A stretch of DNA of 64,000 nt from Benincasa hispida (Eukaryota > Streptophyta > Magnoliopsida > Cucurbitales > Cucurbitaceae). How positions within the stretch are numbered: the stretch's first letter is position 1; each line of letters starts with the position of its first letter. The position numbers and the translations under genes were made by a program. The stretch is taken from positions 48,583,802 to 48,647,801 of the forward strand of contig NC_052358.1 of assembly GCF_009727055.1 (NCBI RefSeq), read 5' to 3'. The notes below the pieces were generated by a model. That model saw only the letters and a program-made list of their open reading frames with translations, searched no databases and was not told where the DNA came from. Shown here piece by piece: positions 17,539 through 29,519 of this stretch.

Positions 17539-17937
17539 TGTTATGAATTTGAGGAACACAACGGTGCACAACGAGAACATAGAAATGGAGAAAATATGAT
17601 ATAATAATAATATATAATACAATAAATAAGTATAATATAATATATAAACATATAAAATAAATAAATAACAAAAAGTAAATAAAATAACAAAGAATGAATT
17701 TCTCCACTTTCTCCAATCTTTTTAGATTGTTCACCAATATGTGTATCTTTCAAAACCAAATGTCACTATTTATAGGCAATTTGGCAAGTAGGAGCCAGGA
17801 GGTGGATTACATGGACACTAATAGTGTGTAATCTTGAGACACATGAACAACAAATGGGGTAATGAATAAGTGACACATGGCCAATGGACACTAAAAATGG
17901 GCATCTACATTACACCTAATTTAACATATTCATAATA
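17539..17937 (-). repeat. 3' LTR of a copia element (minus), 399 bp
   Basis: On the minus strand the segment starts TATTATGAATATG and ends GAATTCATAACA-like sequence. The ten terminal bases form an inverted repeat, apart from a G-to-A change in the expected leading TG. A purine tract (AAGGGGGAG) lies directly before it at 17938-17946, as required for a 3' LTR. The inner low-complexity run (17595-17690) is almost pure A/T. The 5' LTR is not in the window. Confidence 0.75.
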
Positions 17938-17946
17938 CTCCCCCTT
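17938..17946 (-). other. Polypurine tract of the minus-strand copia element
   Basis: AAGGGGGAG on the minus strand, directly upstream of the 3' LTR, the normal plus-strand primer of LTR retrotransposons. Confidence 0.7.
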
Positions 17947-18064
17947 AGATGCCCATTATATATGAAATATGTTTCGTTAAAATCTTATTAGGAAAAAATT
18001 CACTGGGAAAAAAATCCTAGTGAAGGAAAAATAGTACATATTTTATATAATATATTATTCTTAA

Positions 18065-20281
18065 AAAGTATATTTACTCCCCCTCATAGAAACATCACTT
18101 GAGATCTCTGAGTCGCCGCATTTTAATGTTGTGCACTAGTTTTTCAAAGGTTGCGGTAGGTAATGCCTTTGTAAATAAGTCTGTCAGGTTATCCTTCGAA
18201 TAAATTTGTTGTATAGTGATGTCGCCATTTTCTTCAAGATCATGAGTGTAGAAAAACTTCGATGAAATATGTTTTGTTCTATATTCTTTAATATATCCTT
18301 CTTTGATTTGGGATATACATGTTGTGTTGTCTTCATATAATATCATTGGAAGATTTTTACTAGAAGAAACCACATGTTCCACGAATGTGTTGATTCATTG
18401 ATCTTAGTCATACACATTCTTAACTATCCTCGTGAATTGCAAGAATTTCAACATGATTTGAGGAAGTGGTTGTTATGGTATGTTTCACCAATCGCCATGA
18501 TATAGCAGTTCCTCTAGATAAACCTATTTGAGATCTAGCTTTGTGTGATTAGATAAATATCCAGAATCTACACAACCAACTATGTCAAAATTTGATTTAT
18601 TTGAATAAAACATACACATGTCGATTGTTCCTCGGTGATAAAGGAGTATATGCTTAATTTTGTTCCAATGTCTTTTTGTTGGAAAAGAACTATATCTTGT
18701 TAATAAATGTAATGAAAATGAAATATCTGGTCTTGTATTATTAGCAAGATACATAAATGCATCAATTGCACTAAGATATGGTACATCAGGACCAATAAGT
18801 TCCTCATTATCATCTCGAGGTCGAAATATATCTTTCTTCACATCTAGTGAACGAACTTCCATTGGAATGTTTAATGGATGTGGTTTATCCATATAAAATA
18901 TTTTCAAAACTTTTCCTGTATAAGTTGACTGATGAACAAATATCTCATATGCTAAATGCTCAATTTTCAAGCCAAGACAAATTTTTGTTTTTCCAAGATC
19001 TTTCATCTCAAATTCTTTCTTAAGATATTCTATTGCTTCTGAAAGCTATTCAGGAGTTCCAATTATAATTATGTCACCAACATATACAGTTATAGTAGCA
19101 AATTTTGACTGTGATTTCTTTATAAAAACACATGGACATATTGGATTGTTTTGATATCCTTCTTTCAACAAATATCCACTCAGGCGATTGTACCACATTT
19201 GTCCTGATTGTTTCAATCCATATAACGATCTCCGTAACTTTATTAAATACAATTCTTGGGAATTTGATTTATATGTTTCAGGTACCTTAAATTCTTATGA
19301 GATTCTCATATAAATAGCATTATCAAGAGATTTATATAAATATGCTGTGACTATATCTATAAGATGCATATCCGGACTTTCATATACAGTCAGACCGATT
19401 AAATATCTTAGTGTAATTGCATCCACCATAGGAGATTACGTCTTTTCATAATCAATACCAGGTATAATACCAGGTATTTGTGAAAAACCTTGTGTAACTA
19501 GTCTTGTTTTATATCTTGTGACCTCATTATTTTCATTTTTTTCTTATAAATACCCATTTGTATCTCACAAGTTTGACACCTTCTGGTGTTCGGACTACTG
19601 ATAAAAAAAACCTAAGTTTTTTAAATGAGTTTAATTTTGTCTCAATTGCTTCTTTCCACTGAAGCCAATCTTTTCTATATTGACATTCTTCAACAAATTT
19701 TGGTTTAAAATCCTCATTTTCAGATATAATATTAAGAGCAACATTATACGCAAAAATGTTATCAATAACTACATGAGTTCGGTTCCATCTTTTTCCTATT
19801 GTGGCTAGTTTATTGAAATCTCATTATTATCTTTATATATTCCACCTTCCTCATTAGTTATGTCATGAATTTCTTCATGGATATTTACATCCTCAACCAA
19901 GTCTTTTTGACTATTAATTATTTTTCTTTTTCGAGAATTTTTATCTTTGAAAAACACTGATCTACCACGCTTTTAACATGTTCCAGACTCATTGATGACA
20001 ACTTGCTGCATTGGGATATCAATTTTCGATGGAGCATTTGCAGTTGGTATATGTGACTTAGTTATTTTCTTTGCATCTATAAATGCATCTGGGAACTGAC
20101 TTGCTATATTTTGCAAATGAATTATCTTCTTAACTTCAAGTTCACATTGTTCTATACGGGGACTAAAATGAGACAAGAACGATGTATTCCATGTAATTTA
20201 TTTTTCCAACTTCCTCCCCCTAATATTGGAGAATTTGTCTCATTAAAATGACAATCAGCAAATTGTGTAGTAAATACATCA
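18065..20281 (-). pseudogene. Decayed copia polyprotein (integrase tail, reverse transcriptase, RNase H)
   Basis: On the minus strand the order is: integrase-RT linker (about 20180-19973, with 'QCELEVKKIIHLQNIASQ'); reverse transcriptase pieces (19252-19046, with 'LRRSLYGLKQSGQMWYNRL'); RT tail and connection (19006-18524, with 'DLGKTKICLGLKIEH' and 'DVPYLSAIDAFMYLANNTRP'); and RNase H end (18382-18095, with 'EDNTTCISQIKEGYI' and 'DLFTKALPTATFEKLV'). The catalytic RT box reads YVGD instead of YVDD, so the active site is lost. There are several frameshifts and an in-frame stop near the C-terminus (18092). Everything upstream of the integrase tail is missing: the element is cut at 20281 by a gypsy LTR piece. 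It is a different copia family from C1 and C2. Confidence 0.85.
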
Positions 20282-20875
20282 TGTCACACTCCCACCCAGA
20301 TTATCCTCTGAATCCGAAAAGGGATGTGAAGATAGCAGTCACCAACCCTCTTATGGCAACAACTGTCCAATCTGTTCCTGTTTACCTATCTCCTTAGATC
20401 CTGTTAAACTTGATTAGCAATTTATAATGTCTACAACTTATCATAATCTCATCATCAAACCACTGCACATATATATATATACCTGCTAATCAGCTACCAA
20501 ATCAACATACATTAATAGATTTTGAAAACTTAAATTTAATACAACAATAGTTTAACAAAAGTCCTACCTTTTTCCCCCATGACATGTACAGAAAAAACTA
20601 GGGTCTAACAGAATATAGTGGACCACTTAAACTATAAAATGTTGGGAAGATCTTGAGTAGTAACTGGCTGGCAAATCTGCAAAGTTTTAGGATGTCGACC
20701 GCTGCCTGGGGAGATAAAACATTTAAAGAATGAGCTTAAAATTCCCAACGAGTGACTACTTTAAGAAACATGCTTTTATACATAAAACAACATAAACATG
20801 CTTATCATAAAACCATTGCATACTCATTTTTCAGGGTTTGGAAATACAACTAAAAACATAGAAACATAGTATATG
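20282..20875 (-). repeat. Ty3/gypsy LTR fragment, 3' end, minus orientation
   Basis: It begins TGTCACACTCCCACCCAGAT, the reverse complement of a gypsy LTR end of the ...GGGTGTGACA type, followed by sequence parallel to the start of the solo LTR at 41931 ('cagattatcct' vs 'cagattaccct', 'caccaaccctcttatggcaac' vs 'accaaccctcttactggcac'). The junction at 20281/20282 truncates the neighbouring copia pol. The right border against the C1 3' end is only approximate. Confidence 0.6.
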
Positions 20876-20917
20876 GAAGCCCTGAAGTAAAATTCATCAT
20901 TAGTCTCCTGAGGCATT

Positions 20918-20933
20918 AGGACAAGTGGGAGAT
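20918..20933 (+). other. Polypurine tract before the C1 copy-1 LTR
   Basis: The sequence ACAAGTGGGAGAT lies directly before the LTR start at 20934. The same signal (AAGTGGGAG) precedes the C2 3' LTR at 61672 on the other strand. It means that the LTR here is preceded by the 3' end of an internal region, although the same LTR is followed by a primer-binding site. Confidence 0.65.
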
Positions 20934-21707
20934 TGTTGGGATTGGTGTCCTAATTCTCCCAGAGTCTCGTAGTTTGTAATCTGTACACATTGTTATGAAT
21001 AAAATAAGAGTTATTTTATTTGACATTTACTCATATCCAATAAACAAAACTCCATGGTTATTGTATGTAAACTTAAGTATGTATATGAGATATACAAGTG
21101 GATCATGCCTTAAGTGATAACCTAAATAGGTCTGTAGTATAAGGATTAAGAAGGGATACCTGGCCTTTGTGATACTACGGATACGACCCGCTTTATAGAG
21201 GTTTCCGAGTGTTGTGAACTACTACAGATGCTAGATCCTGACCATTCATGTGGAGACATGCGAGCGGGGGTGTCCTATATAAAGAGTTTATATAAGACCG
21301 GACTATGAGATGACTAGTTTCTGTATATAAGGCCATTGATACTTGAGACTTACATCTCACATAAACGACCATAGGTGATATGACATCAATCTTGAGTGTT
21401 TTGAGTTTGCAGTGTTCGTGTGGTGGTCGCTGTGATCGTGCTGTGTTGCGATCGCTGTGTTCGAGCGTTCATGTGTTGCAGTCTTGGAGATTGAACGAGC
21501 GTTCTTGATCGAGGGATTTTGAAGATGAGTCTTCAAAGGTATGTATAATTCTATCCCTTGAACTTATGTAAAGCATGTTGTAATTTCGTATTATGCATAA
21601 CCTATTAGTTTCAGTTTCTTGATTGTAATTGTGTATGTTCAAATACGAATAGAATTTAGAATGATTATTCCACTGCTCATGGAAATCCTCATGTCTGATT
21701 TCCTTCA
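20934..21707 (+). repeat. C1 copia LTR, internally deleted (774 bp)
   Basis: It starts TGTTGGGATTGG and ends ...CTTCA, two bases before the primer-binding site. Compared with the other C1 LTRs (49622-51233 and 57865-59720) it keeps the first part up to 'caatcttgagtgttttgag', then jumps to 'tgttcgtg...', losing more than 1 kb of the middle. The 79-residue minus-strand ORF inside it has an equivalent in the second copy but resembles no known protein. Confidence 0.8.
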
Positions 21708-21709
21708 TT

Positions 21710-21722
21710 TGGTATCAGAGCC
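21710..21722 (+). other. Primer-binding site, initiator-Met tRNA
   Basis: TGGTATCAGAGCC, complementary to the 3' end of plant initiator methionine tRNA, the usual minus-strand primer of copia elements. It sits two bases after the LTR end. Confidence 0.9.
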
Positions 21723-24217
21723 AGGTTGTTCTAATATTCCAAATTGCACTTCTGCGTTTGTGTTAATTTTTAAATGCGTTTGTGGATGCGTTTGTGGTGG
21801 GTTTTCTACATTGCGTTTAAGTTTTAAATGCGTTTGTGGATGGCGTTGATGAATGTTTATGGGTTAATTGCCTCTGTTTAATTTTTTTTTAAATTACAAA
21901 GTGTTAATTTGTAAGGGTCTCTATGTTTTTTGGCATAATTGACATGAAATTGAGTCTGTAATTCAAAGTGTTTGAGTTTTTCGAGTCGTTCGTGATGAAG
22001 TTTTGAAGCATAGAGATGCAAATCTCAGCGAAGAAGAAGACCAAGAGTTGGTCATGTCATGTAGCCTCAGGTAAACGGTCGGTGGGATTTGGCTAAACGA
22101 TCGTGTAGTATTTACTAAACGATGGGGTAAAGCGTTTACTCTATCGCGTAGCGTTGGTTGCCCGATCGCGTAAATGCTGGAGGTAAACGATTGAGTGGGA
22201 GCATTTGATGCTCATCGTTTAATAAAAGATGCGTGCACTAAACGATCGTGTAGTTAGCATGCCTAATCGCATACTTACTTACTACATGATCACACGATAT
22301 ACGATACTTAGGTGCTTGCTCAATGATCGTTTAGACGATTGCGCTTCACCGCGTTGTTGTCATTTAGAGATTGCGTTATGTGTTGCACGCTGCACGATCG
22401 CGTACCTCATGCTTCATCGCATAGTAAAAGATACACGATCGTTTAGCTTTGGAAGCGTAGGTAAACGATGGATAAAGTGTTTACTCTTTTGTGTAGATGA
22501 TCACATGTTTTTTGGTACATGATCAGTGGAGACGCGGATTTCAACCGGATGGTTCAAGACCCGGTTTGCCTATTTGAACCTGTGACTCTTTGTTTTTGTA
22601 ATAGTTAGCTTGTAGTTTTGAGGTTTTGAGACTAATTATCCTAGTTTATCAACATTTTGTTTTATATACATGAGATGTATATGGTTTATATGGCATAGTG
22701 TATGACATATAGATTTACAACCCACCTTAGGTTGTGCAATTATTCATGTATGATGTATTATAAGAGTTATAATATGGCATGTTGAAATTACAAGAAAGCA
22801 TGTGCATGCATCATGAAATATAGGAGTTATATTTATGCATCCAGTAAGCATATTCATGCATCATCTTTATATTATAAGCGTTATAGTATAAGGGTGAATG
22901 GAAACATGTTTTGCTTGGTTCGTTGCTGTTTTGTATAAGTGTTATATAAAAAGTAGCAATGAATGAACAATGCATGAAGCATGACACTTAGGCTGTTTGT
23001 AAAAGTTATGAATACCTTGTATGTGTTTTCTTTGCATTGTGAATGTTTTTGGTTGTTTCTGTTATAAGCGTTATAATAGAAATTAGACTAAAATCGATTA
23101 GAAATAGTTGCATGCGGACTTAGGCAAACTCATATTTTAAAGGGTTTTAAAACTGGACTGAGATAGACCTAAGTTCAAAGGTTTTAATAGGATTAGCAAC
23201 CTAGTTTTAATCTTTTTAAATCGGTTTAATAGAATTAAATTGATTGACATAAAAGATTAAAATTGTATTAAATCTATCTATAAGGGACCTTTTGTCTAAG
23301 GTGGGTTCTGTCTAGACTGGGATATTTAAGCTGACGGAAACGGAACACCCCCTACCTAGGAAGCTACCTGGAAAGGTGAATTAGATAGATTTTCTGCAAG
23401 CATGTGACATTTGGTCAAAAACTCTGTTAAAGAGTTTAATGGATGATGATCAAAAGTTGATAAACAATCCAAGGTAAATGTTACTCTTGGACAAACCTAA
23501 ATTGTCACTTAGTTAAAATTCTTAATCGTGTTTTTTCTAAGTAAACTAAACCCCAAGTTATAAAATGCTCAGTGGGAGGAAGATATGTATCTGATATGTC
23601 AATGATTCCACTCACGTTTCTCCCTAAATGTCCATGCCTTGAGATTCATGTTTGGCCTCGTGGTGCCCTGAGAGCATCCCTCTTCAGATGGTGTTTGCAT
23701 GAGTCAATATTAAGGTGGATGTAGAGAGTGTTTATAGTAAGTGGGTGAAGGGTGTGTGTCAACACATCCTACGGTCTTTGTCATTGGTTCACATCGTGGG
23801 ATCATTTTTTACTCCCTCGTGGTGCCTTGGGAGCGTCCCTCTCGGATGGGTTTTGTGCAGTTGGTCAATATCAAGGTGAACTCCAGAAATGGATAGGGCC
23901 ACTTTAGTTTTTTCCCCAATCAGATTTTTTCCATTCAGATTGGCTGCTTGGGGCGGAACTCTAGGGCCTAATAGCCTAAAATGGTGGGTCACACTTATGG
24001 GAAATTGTTAAGCAAGTTAATGATTTCTTGACCAAATCAATGATGGCTAGTCATTATAGAAGCAAGAGTTGTTCTGGTATTAATGGCTGGTTGAGAATGT
24101 CTCAATTCAGAGGAGGGATAAATTGACCACCCTTCGGCGGCTTTTGTCCTAAACCTTTGAAGTGTCATTGCGAAATTAGATGTCACACGGGGTTCATGTT
24201 AGTTTTGCTAACCCATA
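21723..24217 (+). other. Long untranslated leader of C1 copia copy 1
   Basis: About 2.5 kb separate the primer-binding site from gag. No ORF with family resemblance is seen. The first part (about 22070-22530) carries many degenerate copies of a TAAACGATCGTGTAG-like motif (separate entry). 22660-23060 has repeated 'ttataagagttataatat' words. 23560-24000 contains two related blocks around 'gagagcatccctcttcagatgg' and 'gggagcgtccctctcggatgg'. The leader is conserved in copy 2 (51249-53819) over its whole length. Confidence 0.6.
22070..22530. repeat. ACGATCG-type motif array in the C1 leader (copy 1)
   Basis: At least a dozen spaced, degenerate copies of (T/C)AAACGATCG(T/C)(G/T)TAG and its reverse complement, for example 'taaacgatcgtgtagtt', 'cacgatcgcgtacctc' and 'cacgatcgtttagc'. 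Spacing is irregular (15-45 bp). The core ACGATCGT is self-complementary. The same array is found in copy 2 at 51570-52110. Confidence 0.7.
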
Positions 24218-24660
24218 TTGGATGTTGTATGTTTTTCAACAGTTATTTGCTTAAAACCTAACGTAGGTCAATGTGTTTTTGTTTTCAACAACATGTTTGA
24301 TTTTCCATTTAATGCCTCTAATTTGACCGATTACATACAGTGGAAAAAGTCTTGTAAAACGTATTTCGTGGTAAACGACCTCGAATTTGTCATGGTTGAA
24401 AAGTGTCTTCAAGTCCCGACCTTTGATGCACCGCGAAGTGTTTGAAGTGCATATGAGGTGTGGATGCAGGCTAATTCATTGGCTCGACTTCACATATTGG
24501 CTAGCATACTTGATGTTCTGGCCAAAAAGGTTGAAAACATGGTCATTGCATGTGAGATCATGAACTCGTTGCAAGATTTTTTTGAATGCCAGTTCTTACT
24601 TTTTGAGCATAGAGGAATTGATGACAAAACCAGTAGTGTCAGTTCCCAAGTTAAACTCTA
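24218..24660 (+). pseudogene. C1 copia gag, truncated and with a stop codon
   Basis: The translation holds the copia gag (UBN2-like) core: 'NLTDYIQWKKSCKTYFVVND', 'AYEVWMQANSLARLHILAS', 'VLAKKVENMVIACEIMNSLQ'. A TGA at 24443-24445 interrupts the frame after 'DAPRSV', and the same frame continues beyond it. The second half of gag, including the CCHC zinc knuckle, is missing: after 'FECQFLLFEHRG' the sequence jumps into a short unrelated-looking linker. Gag would form the virus-like particle of the element. Confidence 0.8.
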
Positions 24661-26252
24661 GGAAGAGGAAGCAAGTGTTGCTGACTCTGTTAAAGTTTAT
24701 AGAAAATAAGTGTTCTCTAAAATGGGACTTCGAGCTTATTTAAGTTCTGAGACTGATCCCACTACTCTCCAAAAAAGGAGGATGTCTAACGACAGTAAAT
24801 GTGATTTATTAGTCTTGGAGACGTGTTTGGTAGAGAATGATGATTCTGCCCGGATCCTTGATTCAACTGCTACTAATCACGTCAGTTCCTCTTACCAAAA
24901 TTTTAGTTTCTGGCAAACATTGCCACAGGAAGAGTTGAATCTTTGAGTCAATACTGGTGAAGTTGTTGCTGTAGGTAGGATGAAGTTATTTTTGGACAAG
25001 AAACGTTATCTAATACTGGATAATGTTTTCGTAGTTCCTCATATCAAAAGGAATTTAATCTCGGTATCTTGTCTCATTGAACAAGGGTATACCATCTATT
25101 TTCTGAGAATAAAGTGTTTATTTTCAAGAATAGAATGGAGATTGGTTTTGGTTCAATGGAAAGTAACTTATATGTACTAAGGCCATTAGTCATAGAAGCC
25201 TTGTTTAATACTGAAATGTTTAGTACAACGAGAACAACTAAAAGACCAAAGGTTTCTCCTAAGGAAAACGACCATCTTTGGCATCTAAAGTTAGGTCACA
25301 TCAATCTCAATAGGATTGAGCAGTTGGTGAAAAGTGGACTTCTAAAGAGTTTAAAAGAAAACTCATTGTCGGTGTGTGAATCATGCCTCAAAAGCAAGAT
25401 GACCAAATGACCTTTTACTGGAAAAGGTTACAGAGCTAAGGAAGCCTTGGAACTTGTACATTCTGACCTCTATGGTCCGACGAGTGTTAAAGCTCAAGGT
25501 GGGCATGGATATTTTTTCTCATTCACAGATGATTATTCAAGGTACGGGTATCTCTACCTAATGCAACATAAGTCTGAAGCTCTTGACAAGTTCAAGGAGT
25601 ATAAGTCTAAAGTTGAATATTTGTTATGTAAAAAGATAAAAACACTATAATTTGATTGTGGTGGAGAGTATACGATCTCCAATTCCAGAACTATATGATA
25701 GAACATGGGATTGCATCCCAACTCTTGGCCCCAGGTACACCTCAGCAGAATGGTGTATCAGAAAGAAAAAACAGAACCTTGTTGGACATGGTTCGGTCTA
25801 TGATGAGTTATGCTCATCTTCCAGATTCGTTTTGGGGTTTTGCAGTAGAGACTACATACAACATTCTAAACAACGTTCCCTCGAAAAGTGTCTCTGAAAC
25901 ACCTTTTGAGTTGTGGAGAGCCCGTAAAGGTAGTTTACACCACTTCAGGATTTGGGGGTGTCTGGCACATGTGCTTGTGACTAACTCGAAGAAGCTGGAA
26001 CCGCGTTCGAAAGATTGCCTCTTTGTAGGCTACCCCAGGGAAATAAGGAGTGGATACTTCTATGATCCGAGTGAGAACAAAGTGTTTGTTTCTACAAATG
26101 CTATCTTCTTGAAAGAAGACCACATCCAGGATCATAAACCACGAAGTAAGCTTGTTTTACGTGAGATTTCTAGTGAGACCGAGACTACTTAGGATTCAAC
26201 AAGAGTTGTTGAATAGATTGACAGATCAACAAGAGTTGTTGAGGTCGGTACA
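24661..26252 (+). pseudogene. C1 copia pol, protease and integrase part
   Basis: The domain order is correct: protease around 24840 ('ARILDSTATNHVSSS', with the catalytic D-S-G/D-T-G replaced by D-S-T), GAG-pre-integrase finger ('HLWHLKLGHI' ... 'CESCLKSK'), then the integrase core with HSDLYGP, FTDDYSR and PGTPQQNGVSERKNRT. A TGA replaces the CGA seen in copy 2 just after 'SKMTK' (25408-25410). A frameshift lies at about 25650. Reverse transcriptase and RNase H are absent because the element is cut at 26252 by a gypsy LTR head. The N-terminal zinc knuckle of gag is also missing. Confidence 0.85.
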
Positions 26253-26398
26253 TGTAACACCCCGAATTTTTGTTCTTAATGTAATTTCAGTATTTTCAAT
26301 TATTTGAGGACATTTTTGTCAAAGTTGGATTAAATTTTAGTTAATGTCAAAATAAAGATTTTATTGGGAAAATTGGATTAATTCTGAAATTTAGGGTG
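26253..26398 (+). repeat. Ty3/gypsy LTR head fragment (TGTAACACCCC type)
   Basis: It begins TGTAACACCCCGAATTTTTG, a common start of plant gypsy (Tekay/Del-like) LTRs, and matches the segment starting at 56211 for about 100 bp ('atgtaatttcagta', 'attatttgagg'). Only the first 146 bp remain; the Athila 3' LTR starts at 26399. It probably belongs to the gypsy remnant that resumes at about 37219, with the Athila element inserted in between. Confidence 0.65.
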
Positions 26399-28354
26399 TG
26401 ATGACATAATTTTAATCTAAGCTACAAGTCCATGTTCCCGTTACCAGTTCCCCGGCAACGGCGCCATAAACTTGACACGCAGATTTTTAAGTCTTTATCA
26501 TCATACAAGCTCATCATAAACTTGTAATGCATGTATGAATATGAATGAATCCTATGTCATACAACACATGGATGATTGCGATGATATGCAATATTACTTC
26601 TAGATATGCGTTATTAATGAATGTTCTTATAGTATGTTGTGCGTTGTCACAAGTTTCCTTGCGTTAAAACCAAGTATAATTTCACCACAAATTTTTCAGT
26701 GTGATCCGAGGTCGAACACAGGGATTGTTTTAGGTTGATTGCGTCATATTTGTGATATATGTGACCGAGGGTTTTTCAATTTAATAAAAGTGTTGTTTGT
26801 ACATGCGATAAAGTAAATTGTGCATTAAAGTAAAGATAAGCGATAAAAATGTGATAATAAAGTAAATTGAGATGAAAGTAAAGTGTGATAAAATAAACCT
26901 AAATTATGATGATACAAGATACAGGTTACATGATACAAGATATCAAGGTTGAGACTGACTGTGAAGAATATACAAAGATCATGTTATACGGTGGCAAGGC
27001 TTATGTGCAAAATAGAAAGAGAAAAGATAATTAATATAAACAGCGCAAGTTTCTTAATTGTGTTAAAGATATAAGTACACCTCTCGGTGATCGACCACAT
27101 TTCCTACATCTCTGTGGTGAAACAGGGACGAACGTAGTGAACGCAAGGTTGCTTCCATCTCTGGAAGTACTTTTTGCTTTAGTTAATGCATTCTTCTAAC
27201 CTTCTCTCGACAGACCAGAATGGCATCTTCACTTCTACTCTCACAGTTGAAGATGTCGTCTAGCATGCTTTAGCTAAACATCTTTATTTCTTTAGTACAG
27301 ATTAATTTACTTGTTTAATTCATATTAATCACTAAGGGATTAAGAAAACATTGTGGAGAAAGCGATTAATGGAGGAACGGAAATAGACAGAAATGTGGAA
27401 ATGAAAGTGATCATGACATTTAATTATAAAATCAAGCGTCTGATACATGGTTGTGAATGATTTAGACTAAGAAGATGAAATACAATTGATGAATAAGAGT
27501 TAGAAACAAATACAGAAGAGTGCCAATGTCTTGACACCGATTTGGATGGAGAGATTGCTTGCCGGCGTAGATGGAGTGAATGGAAGGATGAGCTTCCCTC
27601 TCAGGCTTGCTCAATCGGTAGAGTTGATCTAGGTATAGAGCTTCACGGTGGGGATTTAGAATGATTCGCCCTGAGACTCACCTCTCGACCTTGTCATTTT
27701 TCTTCCCGGATCTTCTCCGATCAGCACTCAGATCAACCTCTCTCTCAATAGCCTCATATCAATTATCCTGTGTATCAAGTATATCTTCCAGTGAATTCTT
27801 TGAGGGTATTTATAGGTGAAAGCTTTGACTCTTTGACTTATGGTCCTCGCTGTATTTTTATGGAAATTTCGAGAATGGTGGAATAAGTATTCCTTCTGTT
27901 ATGCAAACAGTTTGTCGAAAATGCACAAAGGTTAGTTGTACACGTGTCAAAATCCTCCGTGATTGTGCTGCTCATTTGCATCTTCGATTTTGTGCCTGCA
28001 TGCAGTGTTGTTTTTATTACCGCATGCGGTTGAAGTTCAGCTTTGGATCAATTGTCGCATGCACCGTCATTGCGTTGATCGTTTATTCATTCTTGAAAGA
28101 TGAGCGCAATGCGACGTAGATGCGTTAATCTTTCTCTCTTGAGCCATGAGCGATTACGGTGACTGGATATCTTGCAAAACATACTTGAAATATTCTTTTC
28201 TACCATCGCAATGGTGTTAGTGGGTGTATTGACGACAATTTATAATTATTGTATTTCTTAGCTAATTTCCATACAATTGATGCAACGTTCCTCTCTTTTG
28301 GCCGCAATATTTAAATAAAGTAGTATAAATAACTTGTATTTCTATAAGTTATCA
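26399..28354 (-). repeat. Athila 3' LTR (1956 bp)
   Basis: On the minus strand it starts TGATAACTTATAG and ends ATGTCATCA, giving TGAT...ATCA termini. It aligns over almost its whole length with 35305-37218. Near its 3' end (26449-26466) it contains an internal 18-base sequence identical to the 3' end of plant Asp tRNA, i.e. an embedded primer-site copy. The ORF 27901-28119 is a chance frame that recurs in the other LTR. Confidence 0.85.
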
Positions 28355-28367
28355 CACCCCCAAATTT
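28355..28367 (-). other. Athila polypurine tract
   Basis: AAATTTGGGGGTG on the minus strand, directly before the 3' LTR start TGATAACTT, the typical Athila arrangement. A second copy of the same purine tract lies in the internal region near 29060-29075. Confidence 0.8.
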
Positions 28368-29519
28368 AGATATATGCTTGTCCTCAAGCATATCTTCTAC
28401 TAAGGCAATAAAGCTCAATTCCTATCCTATATTCTTGCGTCGATTGGTTGCTCCGAATGCTCCACTTAGGTACATTACTTGACAATGCAATTTCCTTCTA
28501 TCCTTGCTAATTCATAACAAAGCCTTACTTTATTCTTCTATACTACAAATTTCTGCTCAAAAATGCTTTTCTAGTTTCGAAAAGAATGTTCACCTCTTCT
28601 TTATCAAAACAACTTGATGCGTCTGTATGCGGTAGTCAAACTTTGCGTCATTTATTAGAGACTGTTGATCATGGTTACACTCTTCATTTTGTCTTGTTCC
28701 CACGGGTGTCATGCGAACATCCAACCACCGTTGTGTGCCAATTTCAACTTTAACTCATGAATTTCAGAGGAGTTGTCTCTTGCATTCTTTTATTTATTTT
28801 TTCTTTTCTTTTTTCTCTTTTCATATTGCATTGTTCTTGGAAACTCACCTTCGTTTTGACTTGCTCCCATGGGTGTCATGCGAGCATCCAACTACGAGCA
28901 GGTTCCTTTCACAACTAACTCTTATCAGGTTGGGAATGTTTTTGGGTTTTCCATTGCGCTGACATTGGAGTTGATATGAAAACTTTTTTTTTTTTTTTGG
29001 AAATGAATGCATTTTTCTTAATGAACGCATAATCTTGATCTCATCTGCTCAGATCTTCCCCACCCCCAAATTTAGAGATGCGCAAGGTCCTCATTATGTT
29101 GTTTGGACAAACTAGACAAACACTTAGAAAAAATTTCAAAAAGAAGGTTTGAGCAGAACTTTGAAGGGAAAAAGGTAAAGTATTGCTAAACTATGAATTA
29201 ACTAAGTGTTAGTTAGAAATTACAAAGTGTGGAAAATGTTACTAAGTGTAAACATATTATACATCATGGCAGGCAATGAATAACACAGAAAGAAAGATTA
29301 AGAACATCGCAAATTGACAAAGGATGATAAAGAAAAAGGCACATGCAAATAGAGAGAATTGCTACTTAGTTGTATTGAAAATTAATTAAGTATACAAATA
29401 ATTAAAAATTAACGCAATACAAAAATTATTGGCCTGTACAAAGAATCAAAGAATTTCATTAACTTAGAAAAATAATGAATTGAATAAAAATACAGAATGG
29501 CCGCATAAAAATGTAAAGA
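28368..29519 (-). other. Athila 3' untranslated region with a direct repeat
   Basis: No coding sequence is seen. It contains a 34-bp direct repeat (28694-28727 and 28861-28894, sharing 'gggtgtcatgcga.catccaac') and a second polypurine-like stretch (CCCCCAAATTTAGAGATG on the plus strand) at about 29063. The rest is AT-rich. Confidence 0.5.

Noticed and set aside
21469..21708. Minus-strand ORF also present at 50884-51234
   Set aside because: Recurrence is explained by the shared C1 LTR. The frame resembles no protein and differs in length and C-terminus between copies.
22070..22530. Possible CRISPR-like array of spaced repeats
   Set aside because: Repeats are degenerate, occur in both orientations with irregular spacing, and the host is a plant; it is a motif cluster in a retrotransposon leader.
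26449..26466. Perfect match to the 3' end of an Asp tRNA, possible tRNA gene
   Set aside because: Only 18 bases match; there is no cloverleaf upstream. It is a primer-binding-site copy.
27901..28119. Plus-strand ORF also present at 36820-37011
   Set aside because: Lies inside the Athila LTR on the strand opposite to the element and recurs only because the LTRs are copies.
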